A DNA stretch of 64,000 bases from Treponema bryantii (GTDB taxonomy: Bacteria > Spirochaetota > Spirochaetia > Treponematales > Treponemataceae), in the NCBI RefSeq assembly GCF_900111035.1, contig NZ_FOFU01000003.1:62001-126000 (forward strand). Reading direction: 5' to 3'. The notes under the pieces are model-generated. The model was not told the origin of the DNA. It made no database searches and saw nothing but the letters and a program-made list of their open reading frames with translations. Shown in pieces: positions 53,274 through 62,079 of this stretch. Both the position numbers and the translations under genes were made by a program. How positions within the stretch are numbered: position 1 is the first letter of the stretch; the number at the start of each line of letters is the position of its first letter.

Positions 53274-54203
53274 TCAATAATTCCATTTAATTAAATATTT
53301 TTTTGCAGCACTTATTCCGTTGTTTATAAGTGTTACTACAAGAGCGATGAAAATAATTCCTGCAATTGCTTTTGTGTAGTTTGCAAAAGACAGAGAATAT
53401 CGAACGTAATAGCCCATTCCATTATCAGCTCCAAGCATTTCTGCAGCGGTCAAAGTCATTATTGCAGTTGCAATATTGATTGGCAGTCCATTAAAAATAC
53501 GTGGAAAGTTGAATGGAATAATTACTTTGAAAAGAATTGTTGCAGTTGGCAGATTAAGCACTCGTGCAGAATTAATAATTTTCTTTTCTACGAAAGCTGT
53601 ATTATTTATTGAGCTCATAAAGACACCCCAGAAGATGCTGAGGAAAATTACTGTAAAGGATGCGATTGTGTAAGTTGGCATTATGAGTACAACATATGGA
53701 GTGTAGATAAGGGGCGGCACGGTTGATATTGCTTTTACGATAGGGTAGATTGCTTTTGTGAGCCGCTGATTCCAGCCTACAAAGGTTCCAAGAATAACTG
53801 CACTGGAAATAGCTGAAAAGAGTCCTGTAATCAAAAGGAACATACTGCTTAAAAATCCAAGTAAAATTTTTTTTGTATCACTTATAAAGATGTAAAAAAC
53901 GTTTTCTGGCGCTGGTACAAAAACATATGGAAAAATATTGAATCTTGAAACAAGAAGTTCCCAAAGAAAAATAAATCCAAAAACAAAGGCAAGAATATCT
54001 TTGCTGGCCTGAATATCTTTTTTGCCAAAAAGTTTAATAAGAAAAAGGAATTCTATAATCAGCAGGACAATAATAAAAACAAGAGGAGATTTTAAGCCTT
54101 CCTGCATTTCTGCCTTATACTTGCTTGGAAGAATAAATGATAAAAAAGTGAGTAGCAAAAAAAAATGTGCAAAATTAAAAATGTTTCTGAGTTTCTTAAT
54201 CAT
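53274..54203 (-). CDS. SsuC/TauC-type ABC importer permease (system 1)
   Basis: 309 residues, with two extra helices at the N-terminus (about 10-60) and then a BPD_transp_1 core with the EAA loop [28 protein letters not shown] near 205-232. It overlaps the ATPase gene by 4 bases and precedes the binding-protein gene by 18 bases. Confidence 0.92.
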   Translation of the reverse strand: MIKKLRNIFNFAHFFLLLTFLSFILPSKYKAEMQEGLKSPLVFIIVLLIIEFLFLIKLFGKKDIQASKDILAFVFGFIFLWELLVSRFNIFPYVFVPAPENVFYIFISDTKKILLGFLSSMFLLITGLFSAISSAVILGTFVGWNQRLTKAIYPIVKAISTVPPLIYTPYVVLIMPTYTIASFTVIFLSIFWGVFMSSINNTAFVEKKIINSARVLNLPTATILFKVIIPFNFPRIFNGLPINIATAIMTLTAAEMLGADNGMGYYVRYSLSFANYTKAIAGIIFIALVVTLINNGISAAKKYLIKWNY

Positions 54204-55015
54204 ATATTTCCTCCTTCGCCATCAACAACAAGTCTTGTTTCGTTATAAAAATATTTAACAAGCTTTTGATAAAGTTCTTTGTATTCTTTGCTTTCCTGAA
54301 TGTAAGGATAATTTCGTGGGCGAGGCAGAGTATCATCGATAACTGCGTAAATTCGTTTTGGAACCATAAAAACAATACGGTCTGCAAGTAGTTCGGCTTC
54401 ATTCAAATCGTGGGTAACAAAAACTACTGTTTTTTTCTTTTCATCAATTCGCCAAAGATGAAGTAAAAGTTTCTGAAGATTTTCTCTGATTTTTGCATCA
54501 AGTGCTCCAAAAGGTTCATCCATTAAAAGAATGTCTGGATCACAGGCCATAGCACGGGCTATAGCAACACGCTGCTGCATGCCTCCTGAGAGTTCTCCCG
54601 GCAGTTTGTTTTCAAAGCCATCAAGCTCAACATTATGAAGATATTTTTTAGCAATCTCTAATGCTTCTCTTTTTGAAATTTTTTTACTTTTCTTTGATGT
54701 TTCATATACGGCAAAGGCTACATTTCTCAGAGCTGTCATCCATGGAAAAAGAGAATAATTTTGGAAAACAACAGCGCGGTCTGTGCCAGGTCCATCTATT
54801 TCTTTTCCATTTATTTTTACACTTCCGCTAGTTGCATTCTGGAGTCCTGCAAGAACTGAAAGTAAAGTGCTTTTTCCACAACCCGAAGAACCAACTATAC
54901 AGATAAATTCTCCACGGTTAATTGTCAGATTAATATCTTTTAATGCTTCAAATGTAGAATTTTTTTCTTCGTATGATAGTGAAAGATTTTTTATCTCAAT
55001 CAAGGCTTCACCCAT
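54200..55015 (-). CDS. SsuB/TauB-type ABC importer ATPase (system 1)
   Basis: 271 residues: Walker [10 protein letters not shown] near 40-48, [14 protein letters not shown] as Q-loop, [15 protein letters not shown] near 145, Walker [13 protein letters not shown]. First gene of the five-gene unit ATPase-permease-binding protein-NifD-NifK. The shared operator sits 25 bases upstream and an AGGAGG ribosome site precedes the start. Confidence 0.94.
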   Translation of the reverse strand: MGEALIEIKNLSLSYEEKNSTFEALKDINLTINRGEFICIVGSSGCGKSTLLSVLAGLQNATSGSVKINGKEIDGPGTDRAVVFQNYSLFPWMTALRNVAFAVYETSKKSKKISKREALEIAKKYLHNVELDGFENKLPGELSGGMQQRVAIARAMACDPDILLMDEPFGALDAKIRENLQKLLLHLWRIDEKKKTVVFVTHDLNEAELLADRIVFMVPKRIYAVIDDTLPRPRNYPYIQESKEYKELYQKLVKYFYNETRLVVDGEGGNI

Positions 55016-55040
55016 ATTCTTATATCCTCCTTATATCTAA

Positions 55041-55057
55041 CCTAGTGATATAGTAGG
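55041..55057 (-). promoter_or_regulatory. Shared operator before the ssuBCA-nifDK-like operon
   Basis: CCTA-N9-TAGG with TA-rich flanks (ATCTAA ... TATATAAT). It controls the start of the transcript that carries pair 1. Confidence 0.75.
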
Positions 55058-55151
55058 TATATAATCTTTTAAGTATTATTTCCAATACAAATTTCAGATA
55101 TGAGCGATAGTCTTTTTTTATAGATGCGAGAGAGCAACCCACTGAAAAGCT

Positions 55152-55180
55152 CGTCATTGCGAGCCTAAGGTGAAGCAATC
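55152..55180. repeat. REP-like element copy 3
   Basis: CGTCATTGCGAGCCTAAGG then TGAAGCAATC, upstream of the yczE-like promoter. Less symmetrical than the other two copies. Confidence 0.7.
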
Positions 55181-55186
55181 TATATC

Positions 55187-55215
55187 TTGACGTATGTGAT
55201 TCTTGAGATTACTAT
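55187..55215 (+). promoter_or_regulatory. Promoter of the YczE-like gene, leaderless geometry
   Basis: TTGACG (55187-55192), a 17-base spacer and TACTAT (55210-55215), 7 bases before ATG 55223. It decides the start codon because the longer frame would begin inside the -35 box. Confidence 0.65.
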
Positions 55216-55222
55216 CACATCT

Positions 55223-55909
55223 ATGCGAAAAAGAATTTTACTTGAATGGTTAAAAATTGTTCTGGGACTTATTGTTTTTGCCTTTGGCGTACACCTTACA
55301 ATTTTTGCAAATATTGGTCTTGCTCCATGGGACTGTCTTGGCATGGGGATTTCTTACCACACTCCGCTCAACTATGGAATGTCAATGACAATTATGGCTC
55401 TTGTGATTTTAGGCATTGATATTCTTATGAAAGAAAAAATCGGCTACGGTACAATTATTGATGCCCTGATTACCGGAAATCTTGTTCAGCTTTATAATAC
55501 ATTAAATCCTTTTCCTCTTAATGAGAGTTTATCGCTGGGAATTGTTTACATGCTTACCGGTTTTGTTTTTATGGCCCTTGGCATGGCGATTTATATGAAG
55601 AGCGAGCAGTGTTGCGGCCCTCGCGATGCCCTGCTTGTAGGTCTTGGAAAAAGAATGCTGAAAGTACCGATTGGAATTGTAGAAATTATTTTGTGGGGTG
55701 TAGTTCTGCTGGCCGGTTGGCTTTTGGGAGGCCCTGTTGGAATTGGAACGATTGTCGGAACCTTTGGTGCTGGCCTTGTGATGCAGCTGGTTTACATGAT
55801 CATTCATTTTGAGCCTCGCAAGCTGCAGCATCGTGGTGTGATTGAGATTTCCAAAGCTCTTGTGACTGGTAAGACTAGTCAGCAGGAAAAGGCCTGCGAG
55901 TCTGCTTAA
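55223..55909 (+). CDS. YczE/YyaS/YitT-type membrane protein
   Basis: 228-residue membrane protein with five predicted helices. FAFGVHLTIFANIGLAPWDCLGMGISYHTPLNYG at the start and GPRDALLVGL in the middle mark the COG2364 (YczE) family, whose members are of unknown function and often near regulators. A conserved ECCGP-like element reads EQCCGPRD here. It is divergent from the ssuBCA-nifDK-like operon but does not share its operator. Confidence 0.85.
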   Translation: MRKRILLEWLKIVLGLIVFAFGVHLTIFANIGLAPWDCLGMGISYHTPLNYGMSMTIMALVILGIDILMKEKIGYGTIIDALITGNLVQLYNTLNPFPLNESLSLGIVYMLTGFVFMALGMAIYMKSEQCCGPRDALLVGLGKRMLKVPIGIVEIILWGVVLLAGWLLGGPVGIGTIVGTFGAGLVMQLVYMIIHFEPRKLQHRGVIEISKALVTGKTSQQEKACESA

Positions 55910-55931
55910 AAACTGTGAGTCTGGTTTGCTT

Positions 55932-57152
55932 TTATTCTTGATTCAAAAAATCAATTGCGTAGAAGGTGTATAAAGAAACCGACTGAAGCAGGGCTTCTTC
56001 ATCTATATCAAATTTTGAATCGTGATGGGCTGCAGTTGTACCTTCTTTTACGGGATTGCCTGTTCCAAAATAGGCGTAAGTTCCCGGTACCTTGAGGATA
56101 TATTCTGCAAAGTCATCTCCACCAAGAGAAGCCTGGCGGTTTTTAATTACATTCTCTTCGCCAAAAAGTCTAGCGGCGGTTTTCTGAACCTCTTCTGTTG
56201 AAGTCTGGTCGTTTATAAGCGGCGAAGTAAAATCTTTATATTCAACTTGGGCATCTCCGCCAAAAAGTTGTGCTGTCTGTTTTGCCATGTCTGAAAGCAT
56301 CTGCTTTGTTTTTTCGCGGACTTCTGGTGTAAAGGCTCTTATAGTTCCTTCCAGTTCTGCCTTTTGCGCAACGATGTTGTAGGCATCTCCCGCTGTAATT
56401 TTTCCAATTCCTACAAGAACATTGTCCATAGGGGATGTGCGGCGGGTTATCAAAGCCTGTGTTGAAATTACAATCTGGCTTGCGATGTAGGCGGCATCGG
56501 AGCCCAGCTGTGGAGTTGAAACGTGGGCAGGAGCCCCCTTTACGGTGATTTTGAACCAGTCGACACTGGCGTTGTTTGGACCTGGAACTACTGCGACTTT
56601 TCCAGACGGAACATTTGACGCGGCGTGCATGCCAAAAGTTCTGTATGCGCCGTCCAGGTAGCCACCATCTACAAAGATTCTCGCTCCATAACCGATTTCT
56701 TCGCCGGCCTGGAAGGTGAGGCGGATTGTACCCGAGAATAAATCCTTATGGGCAGTAAGAATACGGGCTGCACCAAGCAGAGATGCTGTGTGTGCATCAT
56801 GACCACAGGCGTGCATGCGGCCGGGTATTTTTGATTTATATTCGCACTCGTGAGTTTCCTGAATAGGCAGAGCATCTATGTCGGCGCGAAGAACAATCGC
56901 TTTTGATGGGCTGTCTGTGCTGCTAGTTTCTCCCGACTTTTTGTTGCCCTTAATTTCCGCATAAACGCCGGTTTCTCCGACCCGCTTATGAGCCAGACCA
57001 ATTTTATCCAGTTCCTCTTCGATTTTAAGGGCAGTCTGAAATTCTTCTTTTGCTATTTCAGGATTCATGTGAAAATGACGCCGCAGAGAAACAATGTACT
57101 TGTGGTCTTCTTTGATTTCTTCTAAAAGTTCTTTTTCTATGCTTTCTGTCAT
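55932..57152 (-). CDS. M20-family amidohydrolase (N-acyl amino acid deacylase)
   Basis: 406-residue metallohydrolase. Metal ligands are visible in HACGHDAHTASLLG, GEEIGYGA and HAAS, and DDFAEY near the end; the lid domain SVDWFKITVKGAPAHVS lies in the middle. Relatives hydrolyse N-acetyl or other N-acyl amino acids, including sulfur ones. The Met of TESIEKE is chosen, as GGAGG lies 8 bases before it. It follows metQ after a terminator hairpin. With a methionine-type importer it probably frees imported N-acyl sulfur amino acids. Confidence 0.9.
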   Translation of the reverse strand: MTESIEKELLEEIKEDHKYIVSLRRHFHMNPEIAKEEFQTALKIEEELDKIGLAHKRVGETGVYAEIKGNKKSGETSSTDSPSKAIVLRADIDALPIQETHECEYKSKIPGRMHACGHDAHTASLLGAARILTAHKDLFSGTIRLTFQAGEEIGYGARIFVDGGYLDGAYRTFGMHAASNVPSGKVAVVPGPNNASVDWFKITVKGAPAHVSTPQLGSDAAYIASQIVISTQALITRRTSPMDNVLVGIGKITAGDAYNIVAQKAELEGTIRAFTPEVREKTKQMLSDMAKQTAQLFGGDAQVEYKDFTSPLINDQTSTEEVQKTAARLFGEENVIKNRQASLGGDDFAEYILKVPGTYAYFGTGNPVKEGTTAAHHDSKFDIDEEALLQSVSLYTFYAIDFLNQE

Positions 57153-57167
57153 TTTCATATCCTCCAT

Positions 57168-57193
57168 AAAAAAGGCGGACTTAATAGCCCGCC
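57168..57193 (-). terminator. Terminator/attenuator between metQ and the amidohydrolase gene
   Basis: GGCGG / CCGCC stem with a 10-base loop and six Ts on the minus strand. It ends at the ribosome binding site of the amidohydrolase gene, so read-through is needed for its expression unless it has its own promoter. Confidence 0.75.
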
Positions 57194-57211
57194 CTTTTTC
57201 AGTAAATATTT

Positions 57212-58138
57212 TTACCACTTAATTGCTTTATCAACTGCCTTTACAGTTTCAGCAGCCTTATCAGCACTTACAGTCTTGTAAGCAAAAGAAGGGAAGAAAG
57301 ATTCTTCGAATCTTGAAAGAATATATTCAGCAACAACCTGTGACTGGTAAGCCTTTACGATCTTCTTGTAAACATCATTATCCTTGTCCTTTGTGCGTGC
57401 AACAATGATATTTACATATGGATTGTCTCCACTTTCAGACTGCTTTTCGATGATGAGACCATCCTTTGAAGGAATAAGGCCTGTAGGAATTGCATAAGTT
57501 CCGTTGATTGTAGCTCCGGCGTAATCGTTGAGAGTCTGAGGAAGAGTGTTTGCTGTCTGTGGAACAACTTCAACATTATAAACAAACTCTGTAATGTCCT
57601 TGAGCTCTGGTGTATAACCTGCAGCTGGATCAACTTTAATAAGTCCTGCAGCTTCAAGAAGTTTAATTCCACGGCTAAGGTTTGTACCGTCACTTGGAAT
57701 TGCAAATTTGAGGGCACCTGCTTTTACAGCCTTGCTGCCATTTGTTCCTGCTGCTTTTTTAATTTCATCAATGCTCTTGTATTTCTTTGAATACAAAGTA
57801 AGAGGTGCAATCAAAGTGTCGCCGATAACTGTAAGGTCATAACCATTTTTACCTGCATCGTTGTTCAGATAAGCCTTGTGCTGGAAAGCGTTCAAATCGA
57901 TATCGCCTGAATTCAAAGCTTCGTTTGGAAGATTGTAAGCGCTGAACTCAACAAGTTCAATTTTAATTCCGCTGTTTTCCTTGTCCAGAACATACTGAAC
58001 AGCCTTCCACTGATCGTTGTTAGCGCCACAAACGCCAACCTTTACTTTCTGAGTTTTAGCTTTCTTTGCAGCAAAAGCTCCGCTTGAGAGGACTCCTGCA
58101 ATAAGAAGCAGGGCAAAAATCTTTTTTGTATTTTTCAT
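57212..58138 (-). CDS. metQ: MetQ-type methionine-binding protein
   Basis: 308-residue NlpA/MetQ-family binding protein. The signal peptide (about 1-23, ending AFAA) has no lipobox Cys, unlike most MetQ, so it may be free in the periplasm. KVGVCGANNDQWKAVQYVLDKENSGIKIELVEFSAYNLPNEALNSGDIDLNAFQHKAYL is diagnostic. Third gene of metN-metI-metQ, 25 bases after metI. Ligand likely methionine or a derivative. Confidence 0.92.
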   Translation of the reverse strand: MKNTKKIFALLLIAGVLSSGAFAAKKAKTQKVKVGVCGANNDQWKAVQYVLDKENSGIKIELVEFSAYNLPNEALNSGDIDLNAFQHKAYLNNDAGKNGYDLTVIGDTLIAPLTLYSKKYKSIDEIKKAAGTNGSKAVKAGALKFAIPSDGTNLSRGIKLLEAAGLIKVDPAAGYTPELKDITEFVYNVEVVPQTANTLPQTLNDYAGATINGTYAIPTGLIPSKDGLIIEKQSESGDNPYVNIIVARTKDKDNDVYKKIVKAYQSQVVAEYILSRFEESFFPSFAYKTVSADKAAETVKAVDKAIKW

Positions 58139-58163
58139 AATTCAATTTCTCCTTTTTTTTGAC

Positions 58164-58898
58164 TTATGATTTATTTTCAGGATTCCCTACGGAGTCCTTT
58201 TGTGCATGTTTAAAGAGCTCTCTGTTTGTAGTTTTCTTTGCAAGCAGAGAACCAATGAATTGCAGAAGACAGATAAAAATCAAAAGAATGATTATGCAGG
58301 CATAAATGATATCCTGATGATTGAGTCCCTGACCGTAGTTGATGGCAAAGTCTCCAAGTCCTCCGGCTCCTACTGCACCAGCCATAGTTGTAAGTCCGAC
58401 CAGAGAAATGGCCGTAATTGTAGTAACACGGATAAGCTCCGGAACTGATTCATGAAGATAAACGCGGAAAATCAAACCAAAGGTTCCGCTTCCCATACTG
58501 CGGGCTGCCTCTGCCTTTCCCGGGTCAACATTTTCCAAAGCTGTTTCAACCTGTCGGGAAAAGAATGGCACCGTTCCAAAAATCAGAGGAATAATGGCAC
58601 CTTTTACTCCGATTGCAGTTCCCACAATTGAGCGGGTAAAAGGAATCAGAAAAACAAGCAGAATTACAAATGGAATCGATCGAAAAAGATTTATAATTAC
58701 GCTTATTATTGTGTAGAAAACTTTGTTCGGCTTAATTCCATCCTTCTTAAAAACAATCAGAAGTACACCAAAAATCAGTCCAAGCACAAAAGAAATTGAA
58801 CCCGAAATGATGAACATCTGAAAGGTTGCAAGGCAGTTGTTCAAAAACTTATACCAGTAGGCATAAAGATTCGGAAAGATTTTTTCGAATGTCTCCAT
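58164..58898 (-). CDS. metI: MetI-type ABC permease
   Basis: 244 residues with five helices. LFRSIPFVILLVFLIPFTR, AIIPLIFGTVPFFSRQVETALENVDPGKAEAARSMGSGTFGLIFRVYLHESVPELIR (the EAA loop) and LVGLTTMAGAVGAGGLGDFAINYG are MetI hallmarks. It starts 1 base after metN. Confidence 0.95.
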   Translation of the reverse strand: METFEKIFPNLYAYWYKFLNNCLATFQMFIISGSISFVLGLIFGVLLIVFKKDGIKPNKVFYTIISVIINLFRSIPFVILLVFLIPFTRSIVGTAIGVKGAIIPLIFGTVPFFSRQVETALENVDPGKAEAARSMGSGTFGLIFRVYLHESVPELIRVTTITAISLVGLTTMAGAVGAGGLGDFAINYGQGLNHQDIIYACIIILLIFICLLQFIGSLLAKKTTNRELFKHAQKDSVGNPENKS

Positions 58899-58899
58899 A

Positions 58900-59958
58900 T
58901 TAGTTTGCCTCCAATTCAGTCACCTTTACCTTCTGCTCAGCAAAATGGGCAATGGCTGCATCTATATTTTTTTCTTCGCCTTTAATCACAACAATGATTT
59001 CACCAAGAGGCGAGTCCTGAATCATCTCAACATTTGCAAGCACGATATTAAGGCGCACGTTGAACTTCTGAGAAACAAGAGAAATCAAAGATTCGCCGAC
59101 AGAGTTTTTCAAGAAGGTCAGCTTAATCAGCCTGCCACCTTCTGCCGGATTATTTACCAGAGGATCATTTACCAGTGTTGAAACCTTTGCAAGAGAAGAC
59201 TGGGAAGCAATAAACTTTTTTGTAATCTCCTGCTTAGGTTCAGCAAAAATAGAATATACATCGCCTTCTTCTACCACGCGGCCTTTTTCCATAACGGCAA
59301 CCCTGTGGCAGATAGATTTAATTACGCTCATTTCGTGAGTGATTATGATGATTGTAAGCCCGAGTTTTTTATTCAGTTCTTTAAGAAGATTCAAAATAGA
59401 GGCAGTTGCTTCAGGGTCCAGGGCACTGGTTGCTTCATCAGAAAGCAGTACCTTAGGATTATTTGCAAGGGCACGGGCAATTGCAACGCGCTGTTTCTGG
59501 CCTCCCGAAAGCTGACTTGGGTAAACATTGCGCTTGTCGCTCAAATCAACCAGCTCCAGAAGTTCAGTTACGCGGGCTTCAATTTCTTCTTTTTTAAGGC
59601 CATTATACTTAAGCGGGTAGGCTACGTTGTCAAAAACTGTAGAACGGTCAAGCAGATTAAAGTGCTGGAAAATCATTCCAATTCCACGGCGTACCTTTTT
59701 CATTTCATGATTTGTTTTGCGGTGAAAGTTTCCTTCGCTGTCGTGCCAGGTGAGCTGAGTTCCATTTACCGTAATGCTGCCGGAATCAGGAACTTCAAGC
59801 AGATTTATACATCGAACCAGTGTAGATTTTCCCGCTCCCGAATATCCGATAACACCGTAAATTGTGCCGTCTTCAATTGTGAGCGAAACCTTTTTCAGGG
59901 CTTCTACATCATTACCTTTGAGATGATAAGTTTTATCAACGGAATCTATAACTATCAT
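58900..59958 (-). CDS. metN: MetN-type ABC ATPase with NIL domain
   Basis: 352 residues. ABC domain: Walker A GYSGAGKST near 38-46, [15 protein letters not shown] near 148, Walker B VLLSDEATSALDPEAT. The C-terminal ~80 residues form the NIL domain (about 270-352), which binds methionine and shuts transport when internal methionine is high. Its promoter overlaps the shared operator, so transport is controlled at both gene and protein level. First gene of metN-metI-metQ-amidohydrolase. Confidence 0.95.
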   Translation of the reverse strand: MIVIDSVDKTYHLKGNDVEALKKVSLTIEDGTIYGVIGYSGAGKSTLVRCINLLEVPDSGSITVNGTQLTWHDSEGNFHRKTNHEMKKVRRGIGMIFQHFNLLDRSTVFDNVAYPLKYNGLKKEEIEARVTELLELVDLSDKRNVYPSQLSGGQKQRVAIARALANNPKVLLSDEATSALDPEATASILNLLKELNKKLGLTIIIITHEMSVIKSICHRVAVMEKGRVVEEGDVYSIFAEPKQEITKKFIASQSSLAKVSTLVNDPLVNNPAEGGRLIKLTFLKNSVGESLISLVSQKFNVRLNIVLANVEMIQDSPLGEIIVVIKGEEKNIDAAIAHFAEQKVKVTELEAN

Positions 59959-59979
59959 TTTATTATATCTACCTATAAA

Positions 59980-60025
59980 CCTAGTAAGTTAGTAGGAATA
60001 TAGCCTAAAAACAGAGACTTGTCAA
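59980..60025 (-). promoter_or_regulatory. metN promoter with shared operator
   Basis: Minus-strand TTGACA (60020-60025), a 17-base spacer and TATATT (59997-60002), with CCTA-N9-TAGG (59980-59996) directly abutting the -10 box over the start site. This pairs the operator with an exact consensus promoter. Confidence 0.8.
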
Positions 60026-60142
60026 GCAAGCTTTGTTCGCAGATTTTTTATGCAATTTTACAGGAGTTTTTTTCATTGATTTCCTTTGTCTCTCAGATTA
60101 TCATTTAGGCATATTCATTTTATAAGAGGATATGAAGCGGTT

Positions 60143-60757
60143 ATGAAGGTATTACTTGTAAACGGAAGCCCACGTGCTAACAGCAACACTTTGCTTGGTC
60201 TGCACGAGATGGAAAAGATTTTTGCAGAGCAGGGAATTGAAACTGAAATTTTTAACATCGGTAACAAAGATATCCGTGGCTGCATTGCCTGTGGCCGTTG
60301 CGGCGAGCTTGGTAAATGTGTTTTTGATGATGCTGTAAATGAGTTTGCGGCTAAGTTTAAGGATGCTGATGGAATTGTTGTCGGAACTCCAGTTTATTAT
60401 TCTGCTCCAAACGCAACTGTTCAGGCTTTCCTGCAGAGACTTTTTTACAGCAGCAGCTTTGATAAGACAATGAAGGTTGGTGCTGGTTTTGTATGTGCGC
60501 GCCGTGGCGGTACAACAGCTTCTTTTGATGTAGTGAATAAATTTTTTACAATCAGCGGCATGCCAATTGCCAGCAGCCAGTACTGGAATAATATTCATGG
60601 TGGCGCTGCAGGTGAAGCTGCCCAGGATGCAGAAGGTATGCAAACCCTCCGCGTTCTTGCCCGCAATATGAGTTTTTTGATTAAGTCTATTGCCTTGGGC
60701 AAGGAAAAGTTCGGTCTTCCTGAAAAAGAAGAACACGCCTGGACTAATTTTATTTAA
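60143..60757 (+). CDS. Iron-sulfur flavoprotein / NADPH-FMN-reductase-like protein
   Basis: 204-residue flavodoxin-fold protein. The FMN loop GSPRANSNT near 8-16 and the Cys motif CIACGRCGELGKC near 47-59 match the iron-sulfur flavoprotein (Isf) group, which moves electrons between ferredoxin and other carriers. GVVGTPVYYSAPNATVQAF-like text in the middle agrees. It stands alone between metN and the MATE gene, convergent with the latter (8-base overlap of 3' ends). It could donate electrons to NifH, but no direct evidence exists. Confidence 0.88.
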   Translation: MKVLLVNGSPRANSNTLLGLHEMEKIFAEQGIETEIFNIGNKDIRGCIACGRCGELGKCVFDDAVNEFAAKFKDADGIVVGTPVYYSAPNATVQAFLQRLFYSSSFDKTMKVGAGFVCARRGGTTASFDVVNKFFTISGMPIASSQYWNNIHGGAAGEAAQDAEGMQTLRVLARNMSFLIKSIALGKEKFGLPEKEEHAWTNFI

Positions 60758-62078
60758 TACGTTTTTTTCTGAATATAAAAAGCCAGATAATGTATATGAT
60801 GATTACCAGCGGCCAGGCTGCCGGATATACCAGAGCAATCAAGGTAAAAGAATTTGATGTCTGGGAAATTATCAGAAGCATTGTCTGGCGGAATAAAACA
60901 AATCCAACAAATGTAATGATGGTTGGGCGTAATGCAATTCCAAAGCCTCTCATTACATTTGAAAAAAGCATTGAAAAGCCGCATAAAACAAAAAAAGGCG
61001 CAGTGAGATAAATAAAGCGTTCTGCGAAATAAATAACTTCTGCATCATCTGAAAAAAGACTGGCAAAAAAGTTTGCCTGAAAAATCAATAACAGACTTAA
61101 AATACTGATAACGCTGAAATTCAGTATAAATGATTTTTTAATTCCATCACGAATTCTCTCTGATTTTTTTGCACCGTAATTTTGAGCAACAAAGGTAGTG
61201 GCTCCGCTTGCAAGACTATGCATTGGTAATATAGCAAACTGATCAAACTTAGAAAAAATTGCCCAGCCAGCCATGCAGGATGTTCCAAAATAATTAATGT
61301 ACTTCTGCATAAAGGTATTTGAAAAAGATGTGATTGAAGAAGAAATTGCGCCAGGTAAACCGAGTTTCATAATTTTTTTCAAAATCAAAAAATCAATTTG
61401 AGGATGCTTAAGTTCAAGCCGCATTTTGACTTCCAGTCTTTGAAGTGAAATTATAACCAGAATGGCACTTAAGAGTTCGCTGAGTACAGTAGCATAAGCT
61501 GCTCCTTCAATTCCTTTGCCAAGCAAAACTACAAAAAGAATATCAAGAATAATATTTGAAACGGAGGAGATAACCAGAAAAATGAGAGCTCGTGTTGAAT
61601 CTCCAAGTGCTCTTAAAATTCCAGACCCCATGTTGTAAAGAGTTAGGGCTGCTGTTCCAAGAAAGTAAATTTTCAGATATTGGTTTGCCTGGACTAATAC
61701 ATCCGGAGGTGTAGAAATTAATCTTAATACAAAAGGAGAAAGAATTATTTGAATGACGGTGGCGAGGATGCTGAAAATAAAGCTTGCATAAATTGTAGTA
61801 TTTATTGCTTTTTTCAGACTTGGAAAATTTTTTGCTCCAAAAAACTGTGATATTACAACCTGTGCACCGATTGCAAGCCCGTTGAAAAAATTAATTACAG
61901 TATTCACAAAATGTGAGGTTGAGCCTATTGCGGCCAGTGCCTGACTTCCAATAACCCTTCCAACAATAAAAGTGTCGAAAGTGTTATAAAACTGCTGGAA
62001 GAGATTTCCCAGCAGCAGGGGAGCGGAAAATTTTAGTAAAAGGGGAACTATCTTCCCCTGTGTCATATCGGTTGTCAT
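60750..62078 (-). CDS. MATE-family transporter
   Basis: 442 residues with twelve predicted helices and MATE features: QGKIVPLLLKFSAPLLLGNLFQQFYNTFDTFIVGRVIG at the start and KPAIISSS-like symmetric segments in the second half. It is an ion-driven exporter. The start is one base after the NifK-like stop (pair 2), so it is translated from the same message. A drug/metabolite exporter in an enzyme operon suggests disposal of a reaction product or uptake of a precursor. Confidence 0.92.
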   Translation of the reverse strand: MTTDMTQGKIVPLLLKFSAPLLLGNLFQQFYNTFDTFIVGRVIGSQALAAIGSTSHFVNTVINFFNGLAIGAQVVISQFFGAKNFPSLKKAINTTIYASFIFSILATVIQIILSPFVLRLISTPPDVLVQANQYLKIYFLGTAALTLYNMGSGILRALGDSTRALIFLVISSVSNIILDILFVVLLGKGIEGAAYATVLSELLSAILVIISLQRLEVKMRLELKHPQIDFLILKKIMKLGLPGAISSSITSFSNTFMQKYINYFGTSCMAGWAIFSKFDQFAILPMHSLASGATTFVAQNYGAKKSERIRDGIKKSFILNFSVISILSLLLIFQANFFASLFSDDAEVIYFAERFIYLTAPFFVLCGFSMLFSNVMRGFGIALRPTIITFVGFVLFRQTMLLIISQTSNSFTLIALVYPAAWPLVIIIYIIWLFIFRKKRIK

Positions 62079-62079
62079 T

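Noticed and set aside
59959-60142. SAM or other methionine riboswitch before metN
   Set aside because: The expected leader is only about 30 bases, and the region is explained by a promoter plus operator.
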